Source: Entoloma clypeatum
Taxonomy: Eukaryota > Basidiomycota > Agaricomycetes > Agaricales > Entolomataceae
Direction of reading: 5' to 3'
DNA length: 64,000 nucleotides
Assembly (NCBI GenBank): GCA_963565915.1
Contig: OY751493.1
Coordinates: 248,001-312,000, forward strand
Part shown: positions 22,301-30,691 of the stretch, one piece after another
How the letters are laid out: the number at the start of each line of letters is the position of its first letter
How positions within the stretch are numbered: position 1 is the first letter of the stretch
The notes under the pieces: generated by a model
Databases searched by the model: none
Told to the model about the DNA's origin: nothing
What the model saw: the letters and a program-made list of their open reading frames with translations, nothing else
Made by a program: the position numbers and the translations under genes

Positions 22301-23263
22301 GTTGGGTAAGGTCTGGATTGGAAGCTGCCCATCAGGGGCGCTATCCATGGCAGAGGAGGCAAAATGCGCCTTCTCTTTACCTTTCCAGGGTCCTTTGCCC
22401 TTGGTCTTCCCGGCAGAAGTTCCTCGTCCCTTGCCTTTCCAGGGCTTGGAGTGCTGATGCGAATGCTGCTGGTTAGCAGCCGGTCCTTCCGAAGATCCCT
22501 GAGAGGGTCCAGTGCGAGGCTGGTACTTCGGGGGGTTAGGACGAGCGCGTTTTACCGCAGAGATTTTGTTTGCGTGAGCACTTCCTTGGGACTGTGGAGC
22601 GTGCGGGTTTTTACGGAAGTATTCCGAGCGTATTTGCTCGATTACCTTCCCGATTTCGAGTACTGTGGACTGATTGCCGCCAGGCGCCACATAGTGCACC
22701 GCATCAAAGAGGATGCTGTGTACTAGACCATCATAGCCCTGAGGCAGTCCATTCAGGATCATCATGATCCGGACGAACTTGGGGATGTCTATATGGTTGT
22801 GCTCGAGTCGCTGAAATAGGGTCTGCATCTTATCGATGCCAGATAAAGGATCGGCGGGAGAAAGAGAAGTGCGGAGGAGTTGCTGGAAATCAGCAAAGAC
22901 GGTGGACGGGCCGACCGTGGACAGTTTAGTGGCGATCAGGTCCCACATCTCCTTGGAGGTTTTAGCTCCCTTGATGTGATGGACCAGAGAGTCCGAAATG
23001 GACATCTGGATTAGGCCTTGGGCCTGATCGTCCTGTTCATGCCAAGTGTTTAACTTGTCTTGGAAGTCTGTCTCTTTGGGATCAGCCGGGAACTTTTTGT
23101 CGCCGGTGACGATCCTCCACACTTTAGCTGCCTTAAGGTAGGCGCTCATTTTCTCCTGATAGACGGAGAAGTTGGTGGTGGTGAGTTTGGGAACGGAAGA
23201 AGCGAGGTCGAGTTTAGAGTTTGAAGACATGATGATGCTGTGAAACATAAATAGAATCAGCAT
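19385..23263 (-). CDS. CopA1 Gag-protease-integrase polyprotein
   Basis: The 1,292-codon frame starts at 23,263 or more likely at the Met at 23,230 (MSSNSKLDLA). Gag occupies about residues 1-330 and lacks a CCHC knuckle; instead it has a basic, GKGKG-rich stretch near 270-300. A conserved HYANCAEC (H-x3-C-x2-C) precedes the protease motif WILDSGASLHFT (about residue 531). Pre-integrase WHKRFGH is at about 678. The integrase D-D-E reads HSDL/FVDDY (about 740-755), RFDGGGEF (about 803) and AERFNR (about 841). An Asp/Asn/Gly-rich linker follows, and RT begins near 1,215. The frame is lost at KGREID (about 19,490) by a frameshift that CopA2 shares. Confidence 0.9.
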   Translation of the reverse strand: MLILFMFHSIIMSSNSKLDLASSVPKLTTTNFSVYQEKMSAYLKAAKVWRIVTGDKKFPADPKETDFQDKLNTWHEQDDQAQGLIQMSISDSLVHHIKGAKTSKEMWDLIATKLSTVGPSTVFADFQQLLRTSLSPADPLSGIDKMQTLFQRLEHNHIDIPKFVRIMMILNGLPQGYDGLVHSILFDAVHYVAPGGNQSTVLEIGKVIEQIRSEYFRKNPHAPQSQGSAHANKISAVKRARPNPPKYQPRTGPSQGSSEGPAANQQHSHQHSKPWKGKGRGTSAGKTKGKGPWKGKEKAHFASSAMDSAPDGQLPIQTLPNTVIYGNGSIFTPHPSSSTDWRIRNNQSLAIGNIPGPGPFTDLDGARTLANSIGVPPTAQNLTRLVEVPALQRNEAATSRPLSAPPTMDPRNHCIPVFEETPSRISWADEMETEDIAPTIRGYYDEGYVNDYMEYEVSRGDGNNNDMGYVSHSTARTTQLTNTSQKPLWRRVNGRRSNVFLSPAVRALIAQINSHYANCAECKKQNQSNWILDSGASLHFTYDINDFIEYTPLKDRQSVQIAQKGHTIQILGQGTVLINHTIKKNGREQNKITRLSPVYYIPDLDVRLLSVGEILKQGNEISGRFGSIALKTNSGLPLFMCYPHKANESIYWLNATIIKKERIHLVSLSVSQSVDYDTWHKRFGHPSHEVLRHASKHVKGFNGMDKPSTERPCKGCALGKMPSKSFPPSQTRAKAPLELIHSDLKQFKKATYSKYNYYISFVDDYTSHAWISLLRLKSDAHSALRDFNAMVKNQFNTTIKTWRFDGGGEFVPFQADMREMGIQGEVTVPHQPQQNGRAERFNRTLMDKALAMLHDACLPEIWIQFAVEHALHLYNRTPLKRHGWLTPYESLKKEKPDVSNLYVFGCGAYVFLPKEVRTTTAKSELMIFIGFKTGTKGYRFMRMSNNMVFIGVTAMFDEQLFPKCSTLNKIPSITQYHDPTSDDMGNDDANGHDGPSDLPTDDFHSEDNDAHGPGGSHYPSNPGTHDDNHNLPDTNSDQTGQLPEGSNQTSDGTNRQDTAENQQWVPRTRNPGKRVRIDAPNDDRTLPGDYRPQTDRPRRTRVIPQRPGNVYGNDPAEALHQNQRDWSRTVQEDSRRYAYNPRSETRPQQSGAVPSTSSADPQMYQNNSNPNSDIDMEESLYIREGGGQSQMLAHLLSKAIPAYDEIPQDPKSWQMKDINKLPEKEKLEWKAACREELEALRKRNVFKLVDLPKGREIDGYSTLKLTDERRHDSLPRVSHRSRVSILMRSSHL

Positions 23264-23321
23264 ATGAAATATCGAAAAAGCGCATCAGAAAATAAAAATA
23301 GACGAGCTGCCTTGTCGATCA

Positions 23322-24158
23322 TCATTCTTCGTTCTCTGTTTGGTCTAGTGGTAGCATATGAAATGCCATTACTAGTTCTACCCAATCGTCATGTGCACCC
23401 TGAGTGCTGTGTTGCCCACAGGTGCAAGACCCTCCCTGAATAGGGAGCATGACTTCATTCGCTCTGTTCGCCGCCTCAATCAAGGTGTCATTTTCCGGCA
23501 ACCGAACTTGTCGGGCTGGAGGCGAAAGAGGAGGTGCCCCGTGTGCTTCAGGGATGGTCCCATCATCAACATACACGGGCGGAGGATCCGTAGGATCTCC
23601 ATCTTGGGTAGGTACCGTAACAGGTACCTCAGTACGGCGATTACGCCGTCTGCAGTTCAAAGCTCGAGTCCTTGCTCCTCCTGCATCACACGTAGTACAC
23701 GAGTAGTCAAAGGTAGTGTTGTCTATGCAATGCCTCGGGCAATGCTGACTGTCAACAACGAGTTGTCGACACACTCCGCAACGAGCAACGATGCGTCCAT
23801 TGTCATCAAGACCTGAAGGGACTGAGCCCTGTGCCGTTGGCACCATATGGACTTGCTCTCGTGATACGATCATTGTAATAGGAATTCTCTCAAGCAATCG
23901 ATCAAGAATGGCCCATTGAAAGGTACATTCAATACCTCGAATGCTGCGAGGTTCACCGTCGAGGGAACCGTCGAGCTCGATGTATTCGATGCTGAGGAAG
24001 CCAGTCTCCAGGCTAGTATATAAAGCGGATGCTGCCAATAATAGCGCAAAAGCTAGGATACTAAGAGCATGCGGCGCTAGGGCCGGGGCCCATAACCTAA
24101 TGATGTAACCGACGTAGGCAGCCCAAAGGGCGCTCAAGACGTAGCGGTACGAAGGCAT
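23322..24158 (-). CDS. CopA1 leader ORF, membrane segment plus Cys cluster, unknown function
   Basis: This uninterrupted 278-codon frame lies upstream of gag, where Copia elements normally have none. Its ATG (24,158) lies in the 5' LTR, and the frame crosses the LTR end and the primer-binding site (MPSYRYVLSALWAAYVGYII, then RLWAPALAPHAL). A hydrophobic stretch at about residues 10-48 (SILAFALLLAASALY) could be a membrane anchor. A cluster at about 126-160 has C-x2-C, C-x3-C and C-x2-C spacing and could bind zinc. A Pro-rich acidic part and a final CTCG-x2-H follow. The stop is 58 bases before the gag ATG. I recognise no family. It may be captured cellular sequence, a real extra protein or chance; the length without stops and the domain-like composition argue against chance. 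Confidence 0.6.
   Translation of the reverse strand: MPSYRYVLSALWAAYVGYIIRLWAPALAPHALSILAFALLLAASALYTSLETGFLSIEYIELDGSLDGEPRSIRGIECTFQWAILDRLLERIPITMIVSREQVHMVPTAQGSVPSGLDDNGRIVARCGVCRQLVVDSQHCPRHCIDNTTFDYSCTTCDAGGARTRALNCRRRNRRTEVPVTVPTQDGDPTDPPPVYVDDGTIPEAHGAPPLSPPARQVRLPENDTLIEAANRANEVMLPIQGGSCTCGQHSTQGAHDDWVELVMAFHMLPLDQTENEE
24086..24097 (-). promoter_or_regulatory. CopA1 primer-binding site, half-tRNA(iMet) type
   Basis: GGTTATGGGCCC on the minus strand abuts the LTR end directly and is complementary to the anticodon region of initiator tRNA-Met. It also forms codons of the leader ORF. Confidence 0.8.
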
Positions 24159-24439
24159 ATGGAAGCTAGACTAACCTGGTTAAGAGACGTTAGTGGAATC
24201 AAGAAGCTAACTAGCTACAACGTCTCAGAGAACTGGGTGTTCAAGAGTTAGGATTCATCGTACTAAATACATGGGTATTTATACTAATCCAATATGCGCA
24301 CGGACCATTGTACAAACAATACATAAACAAGTCATGCGTCCGTGGTTGTACCATAAACTCACATATATGGTAATAGTGACTTTATAGTCACTTTCTGTGA
24401 CAAGCACATGGTGCGACATATCTGGCGATATGTTCAACA
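24098..24439 (-). repeat. CopA1 5' LTR
   Basis: 342 bp, with one difference from the 3' LTR. It contains the start codon of the leader ORF at 24,158 and a direct GTGACTATAAAGTCAC palindrome near its outer end. Confidence 0.88.
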
Positions 24440-24890
24440 GTGCCAAACGAAATTGATCTTGGTGTGTTTCGAGGTTTTGAGAGGATTATGAGGTAGGATC
24501 ACAACCAGAGATTGTCCACCTTATTTATTGGGTAGAAATATACACACATACATGCTAAAGAAGGGGCAAAAGAGATAATAAGAATATGTTAAGGGCTTGT
24601 TATAATATTGGTGATTTTGTTGTGTGTTTGGGGGTTTGATGATATTGGAGCCTATCTACTAATCTAAATATCACCCACCTTATCGCTGAGGCAGAAGCCT
24701 ACTCCTATATGTACTAAAGAAGGGGCAATAGAGACAAGAAGAATCCATTGAGTGGATGTGCTACTAGAAGTGCTTTTGTGGCATGCTCAGAGTTTTGATG
24801 GGAATTGAACCTACCTACTGATACAGGCACCATTCAGACTGTTCCTCTGGTATAAATACTCTATTATATGTATATATTAATAGTCTAGAA
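24440..24890 (+). repeat. Degenerate tandem repeats of about 159 bp in the hAT-like element
   Basis: CTAAAGAAGGGGCAAWAGAGAYAAKAAGAAT occurs at about 24,555 and 24,714 within longer matching surroundings (GTGTTTCGAGG/GTGTTTGGGGG, CACCTTAT). A third, weaker unit may follow near 24,780-24,870. No coding sequence is seen. Confidence 0.4.
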
Positions 24891-25237
24891 GCTGAGAAGA
24901 ATAGATGCAATGGTTGAATTTATATTAAGGTGCGCTTTTCTGAGAATCCAAGCCTGGCCCAAACCCTGGGCTTCAGGCCAAGCCCGAGCCTGGACATCTC
25001 AGACTGGGATTTATCGATCCTTCATACGGGTACTCAAGGTAAACCTGTGAGTACCCGAAGAACTCGATGACCTGCGAGTACTTACCCGAAGAACTCGCGG
25101 GTTTCGAACCCGCGGATTCGAGTCATCCGTGGGAACGGATCTTCGCGGATCCGAGCATGGGTTCGAACATGTAAAATACCCGTGAGTACAGATCCGGGTA
25201 ACTCACGAGTGCACTCGTGCTATGCCTTAATTGGTGA

Positions 25238-25291
25238 TTGAACGAAGGGACGGTAAAGAACACATACCCGTTATCCCTGGTCGGAGATTTA
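25238..25291 (+). pseudogene. GyD reverse transcriptase continuation
   Basis: The bases directly after the hAT target duplication encode LNEGTVKNTYPLSLVGDL, which continues the QDYQ broken off at 17,177. CopB1 is inserted directly after it. The RT palm, including the catalytic YxDD, and most of RNase H of GyD are missing from the window. Confidence 0.8.
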
Positions 25292-26917
25292 TGTTGAAAC
25301 TTTTCCATCACGTAGATTAGATTAGATTAGATTATATCACGTGACCTTAGACATCTTCGATTACATACTTATTTGGTTGGTACAAACAGTAGTATGGTAT
25401 ATAAGACCAGGAAACTGTCAATATCAACAAGTTGTCTCTTGACTCTTAACCAGCTCCATCGCTCTTACCAGCCTCAACTGCTTTCACCAGCCTCACCCTT
25501 CCCAACCAACATCAGCAAACCCACATGCTGCTGGCTTGCATGGCAACAGACCAGCCAGTATCGCCATCACGTCACCAGCCATTGCCACACTACCATCTTT
25601 CAGTATAGAAGCATATATACCATCGCGAGCACATTATTTTTTCTGGCTACACCCTCGAGCCATAATCGAACCATAATCATTTCCCAAGCCCCTTTAATAC
25701 TCCTTGCATTTAGAAATAGATTGAGAAATAATCATTATATTAGACTCTACTAATAAAAATCTACTCAAGCCTAGATACAATCGAATTCAACGCCCCCGCG
25801 CGCCATCCATTCCTCACCCCCCCGGTTCGCACGCATGCCCCTCAGTGACCCCCCCCCCCTTCTGCACCTCTTCGAAACAGTGACCCTAACCTCCCCGGCC
25901 CTTGTTTATCGCCACGGACACACACACATGCTCGGGCCTGTAGTCGCAGACCAGTCGCGTGGACGTTGAGAGAGTGGTACAAGCCTATGAAGGTGGTCAG
26001 CAGGTACTGTGGCATGGCATGGCAGTGGGGGCTTACCAGTGTCTGCTGAATGTGTAACCTAGTCTGTTAATATGGTGAGTGATGGTTTTGTGACATGGCA
26101 TGGCCAATGACTTACCTAGGAGGGTGCCACACTTAGTGGTTTATCGTGCGGAGCGATAGGAAAAGGAAAATGAGGGGGGGAAAGACATATGGGTAGGTGA
26201 TGGGGAAAAAGACGGAGGCGACAAGACACTCTGACTGCGGTTCAACTTTCAACGTTCAACATCGGAAGTTGCCGGCTCAGGGTTGATGGAGTTTGGACAC
26301 CGGTGCCAAATATTGACACGTTGCCCGGTTGCCGTCCCAACCAATGTCTTCTTGCCTCCCTTCTCTCCCTCGTCCCTCGTTCCCCGCAACACCCCCTCGC
26401 CCCACTTGTCACAACAACACACCTTGGTAAGCCTCCACACCACGCCACGATACTCGGAGAGACACAATGGAGTCACCAAGGGATGCACTTGTGAGGCAAA
26501 AGGTCTTCAGAGACGACGTGTGGGAAGCAGGGGTGCAGCATCCACAACATCGAACCCTTTTTTATTTATTGTTTCGTATCACATTATCATTTGTTTATTG
26601 AAATGAACTACATTAAAGGGGCTCTTAATATATGTCTCAAAGATTATGTTGCGAAAAATGAATGATACAAGCATATGAGTGCATACAAGTATCTGGGATG
26701 TATGGCATACATACAAAAGGCTGGGTGGTGTGGCCAAGATCTGGTAGTATGGCACGTTGTGTTGCCATACTACCAGACATTGCCAGACATGCCATGCATG
26801 CCATCAGCATGTGGTTTTGCTGATGAAGTAAGTGACTAGAACGGTAGAGTAGAGTACTTCCACTGTAGCTGTGTTGCTCAGTACATCTGCGGCTAGCGCC
26901 CAGGTGGAACTTCAACA
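25292..26917 (+). repeat. CopB1 5' LTR, interrupted
   Basis: The outer parts (25,292-25,509 and 26,826-26,917) match the 309-bp CopB2 LTRs. A 1.3-kb element lies between them. The LTR opens TGTTGAAACTTTTCCATCAC, then has four tandem TAGAT/GATTA pentamers, a CACGTG palindrome and a TATATAAG box. Confidence 0.85.
25510..26825. mobile_element. Non-autonomous terminal-inverted-repeat element in the CopB1 LTR
   Basis: It is bounded by CATCAGCAAACCCACATGCTG (25,510-25,530) and its inverted copy (26,805-26,825), with one mismatch. The LTR sequence on each side matches the uninterrupted LTR in CopB2. Any target duplication is at most 2 bp (AA). The 1,316-bp interior has C-runs near 25,850 and no ORF with a domain. 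The first 13 terminal bases are shared with the small MITE at 56,132-56,259. The superfamily is not assigned. Confidence 0.72.
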
Positions 26918-26929
26918 GGTTATGGGCCC
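26918..26929 (+). promoter_or_regulatory. CopB1 primer-binding site, half-tRNA(iMet) type
   Basis: GGTTATGGGCCC directly follows the LTR end TTCAACA. It is identical to the CopA, CopE and CopB2 sites. Confidence 0.8.
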
Positions 26930-27196
26930 CGGATAGCAGAGGGACTTGGGAACGCTGGCAACAGCAAGTACCTGCCCACTCTACCCTGGTTGGCAAAGAA
27001 CCGATCGAAAGATCTAGGTTCTGAGTCATACTTCTTCACATATGAACCTGGGAACGTCATTACGACAAGTACCTGTCATGAAGCGTCCCTAAGGGGATTG
27101 ACTTAGTACACATCATGTGGAAACATTGATCGTACCTCACACACTTCTGACAAAAAGGGTTTTTCCCACAACCACTATTCCTAAGGGGAATATGTT

Positions 27197-28936
27197 ATGA
27201 GGAATCATTTATTTGTTTTCTCTAAAAATCAAATTCATAAAAGAACATCACTGATTGGGAAAACTCCTTTTAGATTCATTAAAATGTCTACCTCTCGCTC
27301 CGCCCTTGACTCCATCGCCATCTTCGACGGCATCAACTACCAGAGTTGGGCCGAAAAAATGAAGTTGTACCTTCTTCATCAAGGAGTCTGGCACCTCGTA
27401 TCCGGCGACATTGAGCACCCCGACATCAAGGACTTTACGGTCACGGTCTCCACCCCTGCCTCCGCCACCTCGACATCTGCGACTCAACCTCCGGTGGTCA
27501 CTATTACCGTCGACCAACCCGCCTTCCACAAGGAAAGGAAGACCTGGATTAGAGACAACGACATGGCTCTGGGTTCCATCTGCCTCAAAGTCTCCGAGGC
27601 TATCAGGAGGCACATCAAGGATGCCAAAACCTCGAAAGAAGCTTGGACATCGTTAAAGGACGCATATTCGAAGGTCTCCCCAGCCACCATATTTGGCGAC
27701 TTCAAAGCCGCTGCCTCCTTCAAGCTGTCGGGTCACGACCCTGTACCGGAAATTGAGCGCCTTGGGTCACTCTTCGCTCGCCTCAGCGACGCGAAATTCA
27801 TCGTGCCTGATCTGATGCAGGCTATGATCCTGGCAAGTGCCATTCCTGACGCTTGGTTGTCCCTCTCCACCGCCCTCTTCCAGGTCTACGATGCCGACGA
27901 CTTCACATGGCAGGCCGTCACCGACAGCATCGTCTCAGAATACAGGCGCAAGTATGCGATAGGGTCTACTCGGGCGTCCAACGAGCAGGCCCGGAAAATC
28001 TCCCGGACTAAGCGAAAGGGGCAACCCCCCAAATGGGAAAAGCAAACAGCGCCGAGTACCTCACGAAACAATGCTGACGAGCAGCCTAACTCGACCGACC
28101 CGAGTACCGCTTCTGAAAAGAAGAAGGGAAAGGGATGCTGGCGCAACCAGAAGAAACGCGCCAACAACGCTGAAAACGACTCCGACCAAGCTGAGGAGAT
28201 GGTCGAGTTCATTGCACCGGCCATTGAGCTTCCCCGTCGTCATCCTGCCCCTTGTCCCCTTCTTCCTCGTCAATGTGCCCCTTGTCCTCTCCCTCCTCGT
28301 CATGCACCTGCCTTCACCACTGTAAGGGGCCACGGGAAAACTACGAGTACCGTGCAGCCTGAGTCGGAGAAAATGCAGTCACTCCTGCAATGCATGAACC
28401 CGCCTCCTTCTCAGTACACCAGGCTTCCTTCCGGAAAGCCGTCGGTGTGGAAAAAGAACGAGAAGGTGCAAAAACTCGCCCGAGAAATCGGCGCACGACC
28501 CTCTGGGTCGAACCTTCGTATCTTGGATACCATCATCCCAGACATCGACGAAAGGCCGGCTAAACAGCGTCACGTAGCCTCGTCAATAGAACAATCGCTG
28601 GAGATGATGGACATAGACCAAGAACGGATGGGGCCAGATGAATTTGTAGACGAGATTGAACTTGACGGTTCGTCAGAACATTTTCTCAAACCTTACCAAT
28701 TGCGGAATGCTAATAATACCTCTCAACAGATGTATGATATATTAGCCAGTACCAGTACAGAGTGCGTAGATCACATTAGCAGTGATCTACATAAAAAATA
28801 CATTAAACATTTTGCCTCTTGTACACATTGTAAGGCAAAAGAACGCGCACAATGGATATTAGATTCCGGTGCTTCTCTATACTTTATGCATGAGTTCAAA
28901 GACTTTGCATACTATAGACCTCTTACGGTCAAGTGA
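27197..28936 (+). CDS. CopB1 Gag and start of protease, ended by TGA
   Basis: The 579-codon frame may start at 27,197 or at the Met at 27,284 (MSTSRSALDSIAIFDG), where the Copia Gag similarity begins. It reads WAEKMKLYLLHQGVWHLVSGD, then ERLGSLFARLSDA and FTWQAVTDSIVSEYRRK. A basic region (KKKGKGCWRNQKKRANN) replaces a CCHC knuckle. HFASCTHC (H-x3-C-x2-C) precedes WILDSGASLYF, the protease active site. The frame ends at TGA 28,934-28,936; CopB2 has CGA at the same codon. Translation would stop just inside the protease. Confidence 0.85.
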   Translation: MRNHLFVFSKNQIHKRTSLIGKTPFRFIKMSTSRSALDSIAIFDGINYQSWAEKMKLYLLHQGVWHLVSGDIEHPDIKDFTVTVSTPASATSTSATQPPVVTITVDQPAFHKERKTWIRDNDMALGSICLKVSEAIRRHIKDAKTSKEAWTSLKDAYSKVSPATIFGDFKAAASFKLSGHDPVPEIERLGSLFARLSDAKFIVPDLMQAMILASAIPDAWLSLSTALFQVYDADDFTWQAVTDSIVSEYRRKYAIGSTRASNEQARKISRTKRKGQPPKWEKQTAPSTSRNNADEQPNSTDPSTASEKKKGKGCWRNQKKRANNAENDSDQAEEMVEFIAPAIELPRRHPAPCPLLPRQCAPCPLPPRHAPAFTTVRGHGKTTSTVQPESEKMQSLLQCMNPPPSQYTRLPSGKPSVWKKNEKVQKLAREIGARPSGSNLRILDTIIPDIDERPAKQRHVASSIEQSLEMMDIDQERMGPDEFVDEIELDGSSEHFLKPYQLRNANNTSQQMYDILASTSTECVDHISSDLHKKYIKHFASCTHCKAKERAQWILDSGASLYFMHEFKDFAYYRPLTVK

Positions 28937-29464
28937 TTCGTCCAAACTGCTGCTAAAGGAAAGAAACTGGAAATACTCGGAGTTGGGGCCGTTCCAGTAT
29001 GGCACACCCTAAATGGGGAAGTTAAAACCCATCTTCTCAGACCGGTATTCTACATTCTGGACATGGACACACGCCTATTGTCCTTAGGCGTCTTTCTTAA
29101 CCATGGTTACAAAGTAGATGGGACTCGTGGAGAAATCAACATCTCCAAAGGGCTGAACAAAATCCAGTTTTCGCCCCACATCCTTGGACAAACCATTTAC
29201 TGGTTAGACACTGAAATACGCTACGATCAGATCCATGCAATCTTGAGCGAAATTACTGTTGAAACATGGCACAAGCGTCTTGGTCATCCGAATGATCAAG
29301 CACTTCGAAAGATTCCCACCAGTACCAAAGGGGTACCTGAGACACTAGTACGTGAGAAATCACAGGAAAGTTGCACAGGTTGCCTCAAAGGGAAAATGCC
29401 GAATCAGTCATATCCCAATTCGATGACAAGGGCAACAAAAACCTTTGATCTGATCCATTCCGAT
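28937..29464 (+). pseudogene. CopB1 protease C-terminus and pre-integrase
   Basis: After the TGA the same frame continues with KGKKLEILGVGAVPVWHTL, then DTRLLSLGVFLNHGYK and the pre-integrase zinc region (ETWHKRLGHPNDQALRKI, CTGCLKGKMPNQ) up to FDLIHSDL. It matches CopB2 closely. Confidence 0.8.
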
Positions 29465-29555
29465 CTCCATGGCACAAGCGTCTTGGTCATCCGAATGATC
29501 AAGCACTTCGAAAGATTCCCACCAGTACCAAAGGGGTACCTGAGACACTAGTACG
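29465..29555 (+). repeat. Second copy of 29,268-29,353 at the CopB1 recombination joint
   Basis: 86 bases starting CATGGCACAAGCGTCTTGG repeat the earlier stretch exactly, 197 bp downstream, and end at the GTACG target site of GyC1. The sequence beyond GyC1 continues from this second copy. Confidence 0.82.
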
Positions 29556-29957
29556 TGTTATGCTTAACAAACCGTTCCAAGGTTCGGGGAGAGTATGCAG
29601 GAAAGTGGAAAGGTGAAGAGCAAAGTGATTGCTAAATCTAAGGAATCTACTATAGTACAAGAGGTTTATATAGGTACTGACTATAGGCGGTAGCGGATGA
29701 GTCAGTACTGCGGAAGGCAGTGTGCATGAGTAAGGCGACTGCGGAAGGCTATGTACAGTGAGTAAGCTGACTGCGGAAAGCGAGTCAGCGCGGGAGCGAA
29801 GTATACTAAAGGGGATGACGAAGTAATGTAATGAGTCAGACTGGGAATCGAAGGTTGCGAAAGTAGATGTTAGACATAGTGAGTTCGTAAGAGGGCGCCG
29901 AGTCGGGCCGATAAGTAAAAGATATGACGTGGTCCTCATACCGTAGAGTCCGTAACA
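29556..29957 (-). repeat. GyC1 3' LTR, sequence variant X
   Basis: By eye it is identical, inverted, to the GyC2 3' LTR (39,202-39,603). It differs from the GyC1 5' LTR at about 15 sites, mostly transitions. Confidence 0.85.
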
Positions 29958-29991
29958 TGTTCCCCTCTCCAAGCTCTGTGTCCTCACAGAG

Positions 29992-30363
29992 TCACTGTCC
30001 CCATCCCTCGTTGTTGCTGGGATCGGACCAGTTCGGACTTTCCTTGAGGCTCCAATCATATATCAATTCCTCGTTGATGGCTACGGCGAGTTTGAGGCCT
30101 TTGATAGCCAGCTGAATACGTCGATTCTCGATTACGAGGGTGCTGGTGTAATTTCTGAGAATTTGTTTTTCCTCGGGACTCGGGGCGACGGGTAGGTTGG
30201 ACAGCGAGTGAAGCCGGATATGCATCTGGCAATGGAGGAGGTCGGCAAGGGAAGTTTCGAGAGCATGGATTTGGTCTCTCATGGAGAGCGCTTCGTTCAT
30301 GAGGGCGGCAATGGCGGGGTTGATGTCGGTGGTGGAGGTGGAGGTGACGATGGTGTTTGACAT
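29992..30363 (-). CDS. GyC1 accessory ORF between pol and the 3' LTR, unknown function
   Basis: 123 codons starting MSNTIVTSTSTTDINPAIAA. A heptad-like stretch (LMNEALSMRDQIHALETSLADLL, about residues 21-45) suggests a coiled coil. The C-terminus is acidic and Trp-containing (YDWSLKESPNW). The GyC2 copy at 38,796-39,167 is intact and differs at residue 5 only (Ile/Thr). No family is recognised. The stop is 34 bases before the LTR. Confidence 0.6.
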   Translation of the reverse strand: MSNTIVTSTSTTDINPAIAALMNEALSMRDQIHALETSLADLLHCQMHIRLHSLSNLPVAPSPEEKQILRNYTSTLVIENRRIQLAIKGLKLAVAINEELIYDWSLKESPNWSDPSNNEGWGQ

Positions 30364-30383
30364 GGCGGTGAGGATGGTTGAGA

Positions 30384-30691
30384 GGTAAAAGAAGAATGGG
30401 GTGGCTATATTGGGCAGGGAAAAGACTAGAGCAGGGAACTCGGTGTGTGGTTGACTGATGAGGTCGATACTGCCATGGGTTTTGAGAACTCATCTTTTAT
30501 TGTGGACGAGACGGGTTCTGCCGATGGAAATCATGGATCAAAAAGAAGAAGGGGGAGGCTAGATTGGGCAGGGAAAAGGACTAGAGCGGGGAACTCGGTG
30601 TGTGTTTGACTGATGAGGTCGATACTTGTCATGGATTCTGAGAGCTGTCTTTTATCATGGGCGAGATGGGTTCTGCCGATGGAAATCACGG
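30384..30691 (-). repeat. Tandem duplication of about 150 bp in GyC1
   Basis: Two adjacent, diverged copies of a unit containing GGCAGGGAAAAG, GAACTCGGTGTGTG, GACTGATGAGGTCGATAC and GGTTCTGCCGATGGAAATCA (about 30,384-30,537 and 30,538-30,691). GyC2 has a single unit at the matching place. Confidence 0.65.

Larger units (their letters stand above)
17708..24439 (-). mobile_element. CopA1, nearly full-length Copia retrotransposon
   Basis: Two 342-bp LTRs differ at one base by eye (17,799 against 24,189), so insertion was recent. The order on the minus strand is 5' LTR, half-tRNA primer-binding site, a leader ORF, Gag-protease-integrase-RT, RNase H, polypurine tract (GTGAGGGGGAG) and 3' LTR. The flanking pentamers TGGCC (17,703-17,707) and GTGCC (24,440-24,444) do not match exactly. 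CopA2 at 39,962-44,522 is a near-identical second copy. Confidence 0.9.
17186..25229. mobile_element. Non-autonomous hAT-like element, host of CopA1
   Basis: The ends are inverted copies TAAGGCATAGCAYGAGT, and ACCCGCGGGT/GAGTACCCG-type subterminal repeats are clustered at 17,195-17,350 and 25,010-25,215. The flanks ATCAGTGA (17,178-17,185) and ATTGGTGA (25,230-25,237) agree at six of eight positions, the 8-bp duplication of hAT elements. Removing the element rejoins the GyD RT (QDYQ, then LNEGTVKNTYPL), which independently confirms the borders. Without CopA1 it is about 1.3 kb and shows no transposase ORF, so it would depend on an enzyme encoded elsewhere. Confidence 0.82.

Noticed and set aside
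19309..22767. Several plus-strand frames opposite CopA1 pol as genes
   Set aside because: They are shadows of the minus-strand polyprotein and recur at the mirrored places in CopA2.
25085..25130. tRNA-like B box (GGTTTCGAACCCGCG)
   Set aside because: It is part of a palindromic repeat in the end of the hAT-like element; no A box, acceptor stem or anticodon arm can be built around it.
25314..25336. Tandem GATTA pentamers as a telomere-like or CRISPR-like repeat
   Set aside because: They are only four units, occur at the same place in every CopB LTR, and have no spacers.
27248..27613. Antisense 121-codon frame over CopB1 gag, also at 36,958-37,323
   Set aside because: It is a mirror frame of a GC-biased coding region; both copies are identical because gag itself is.
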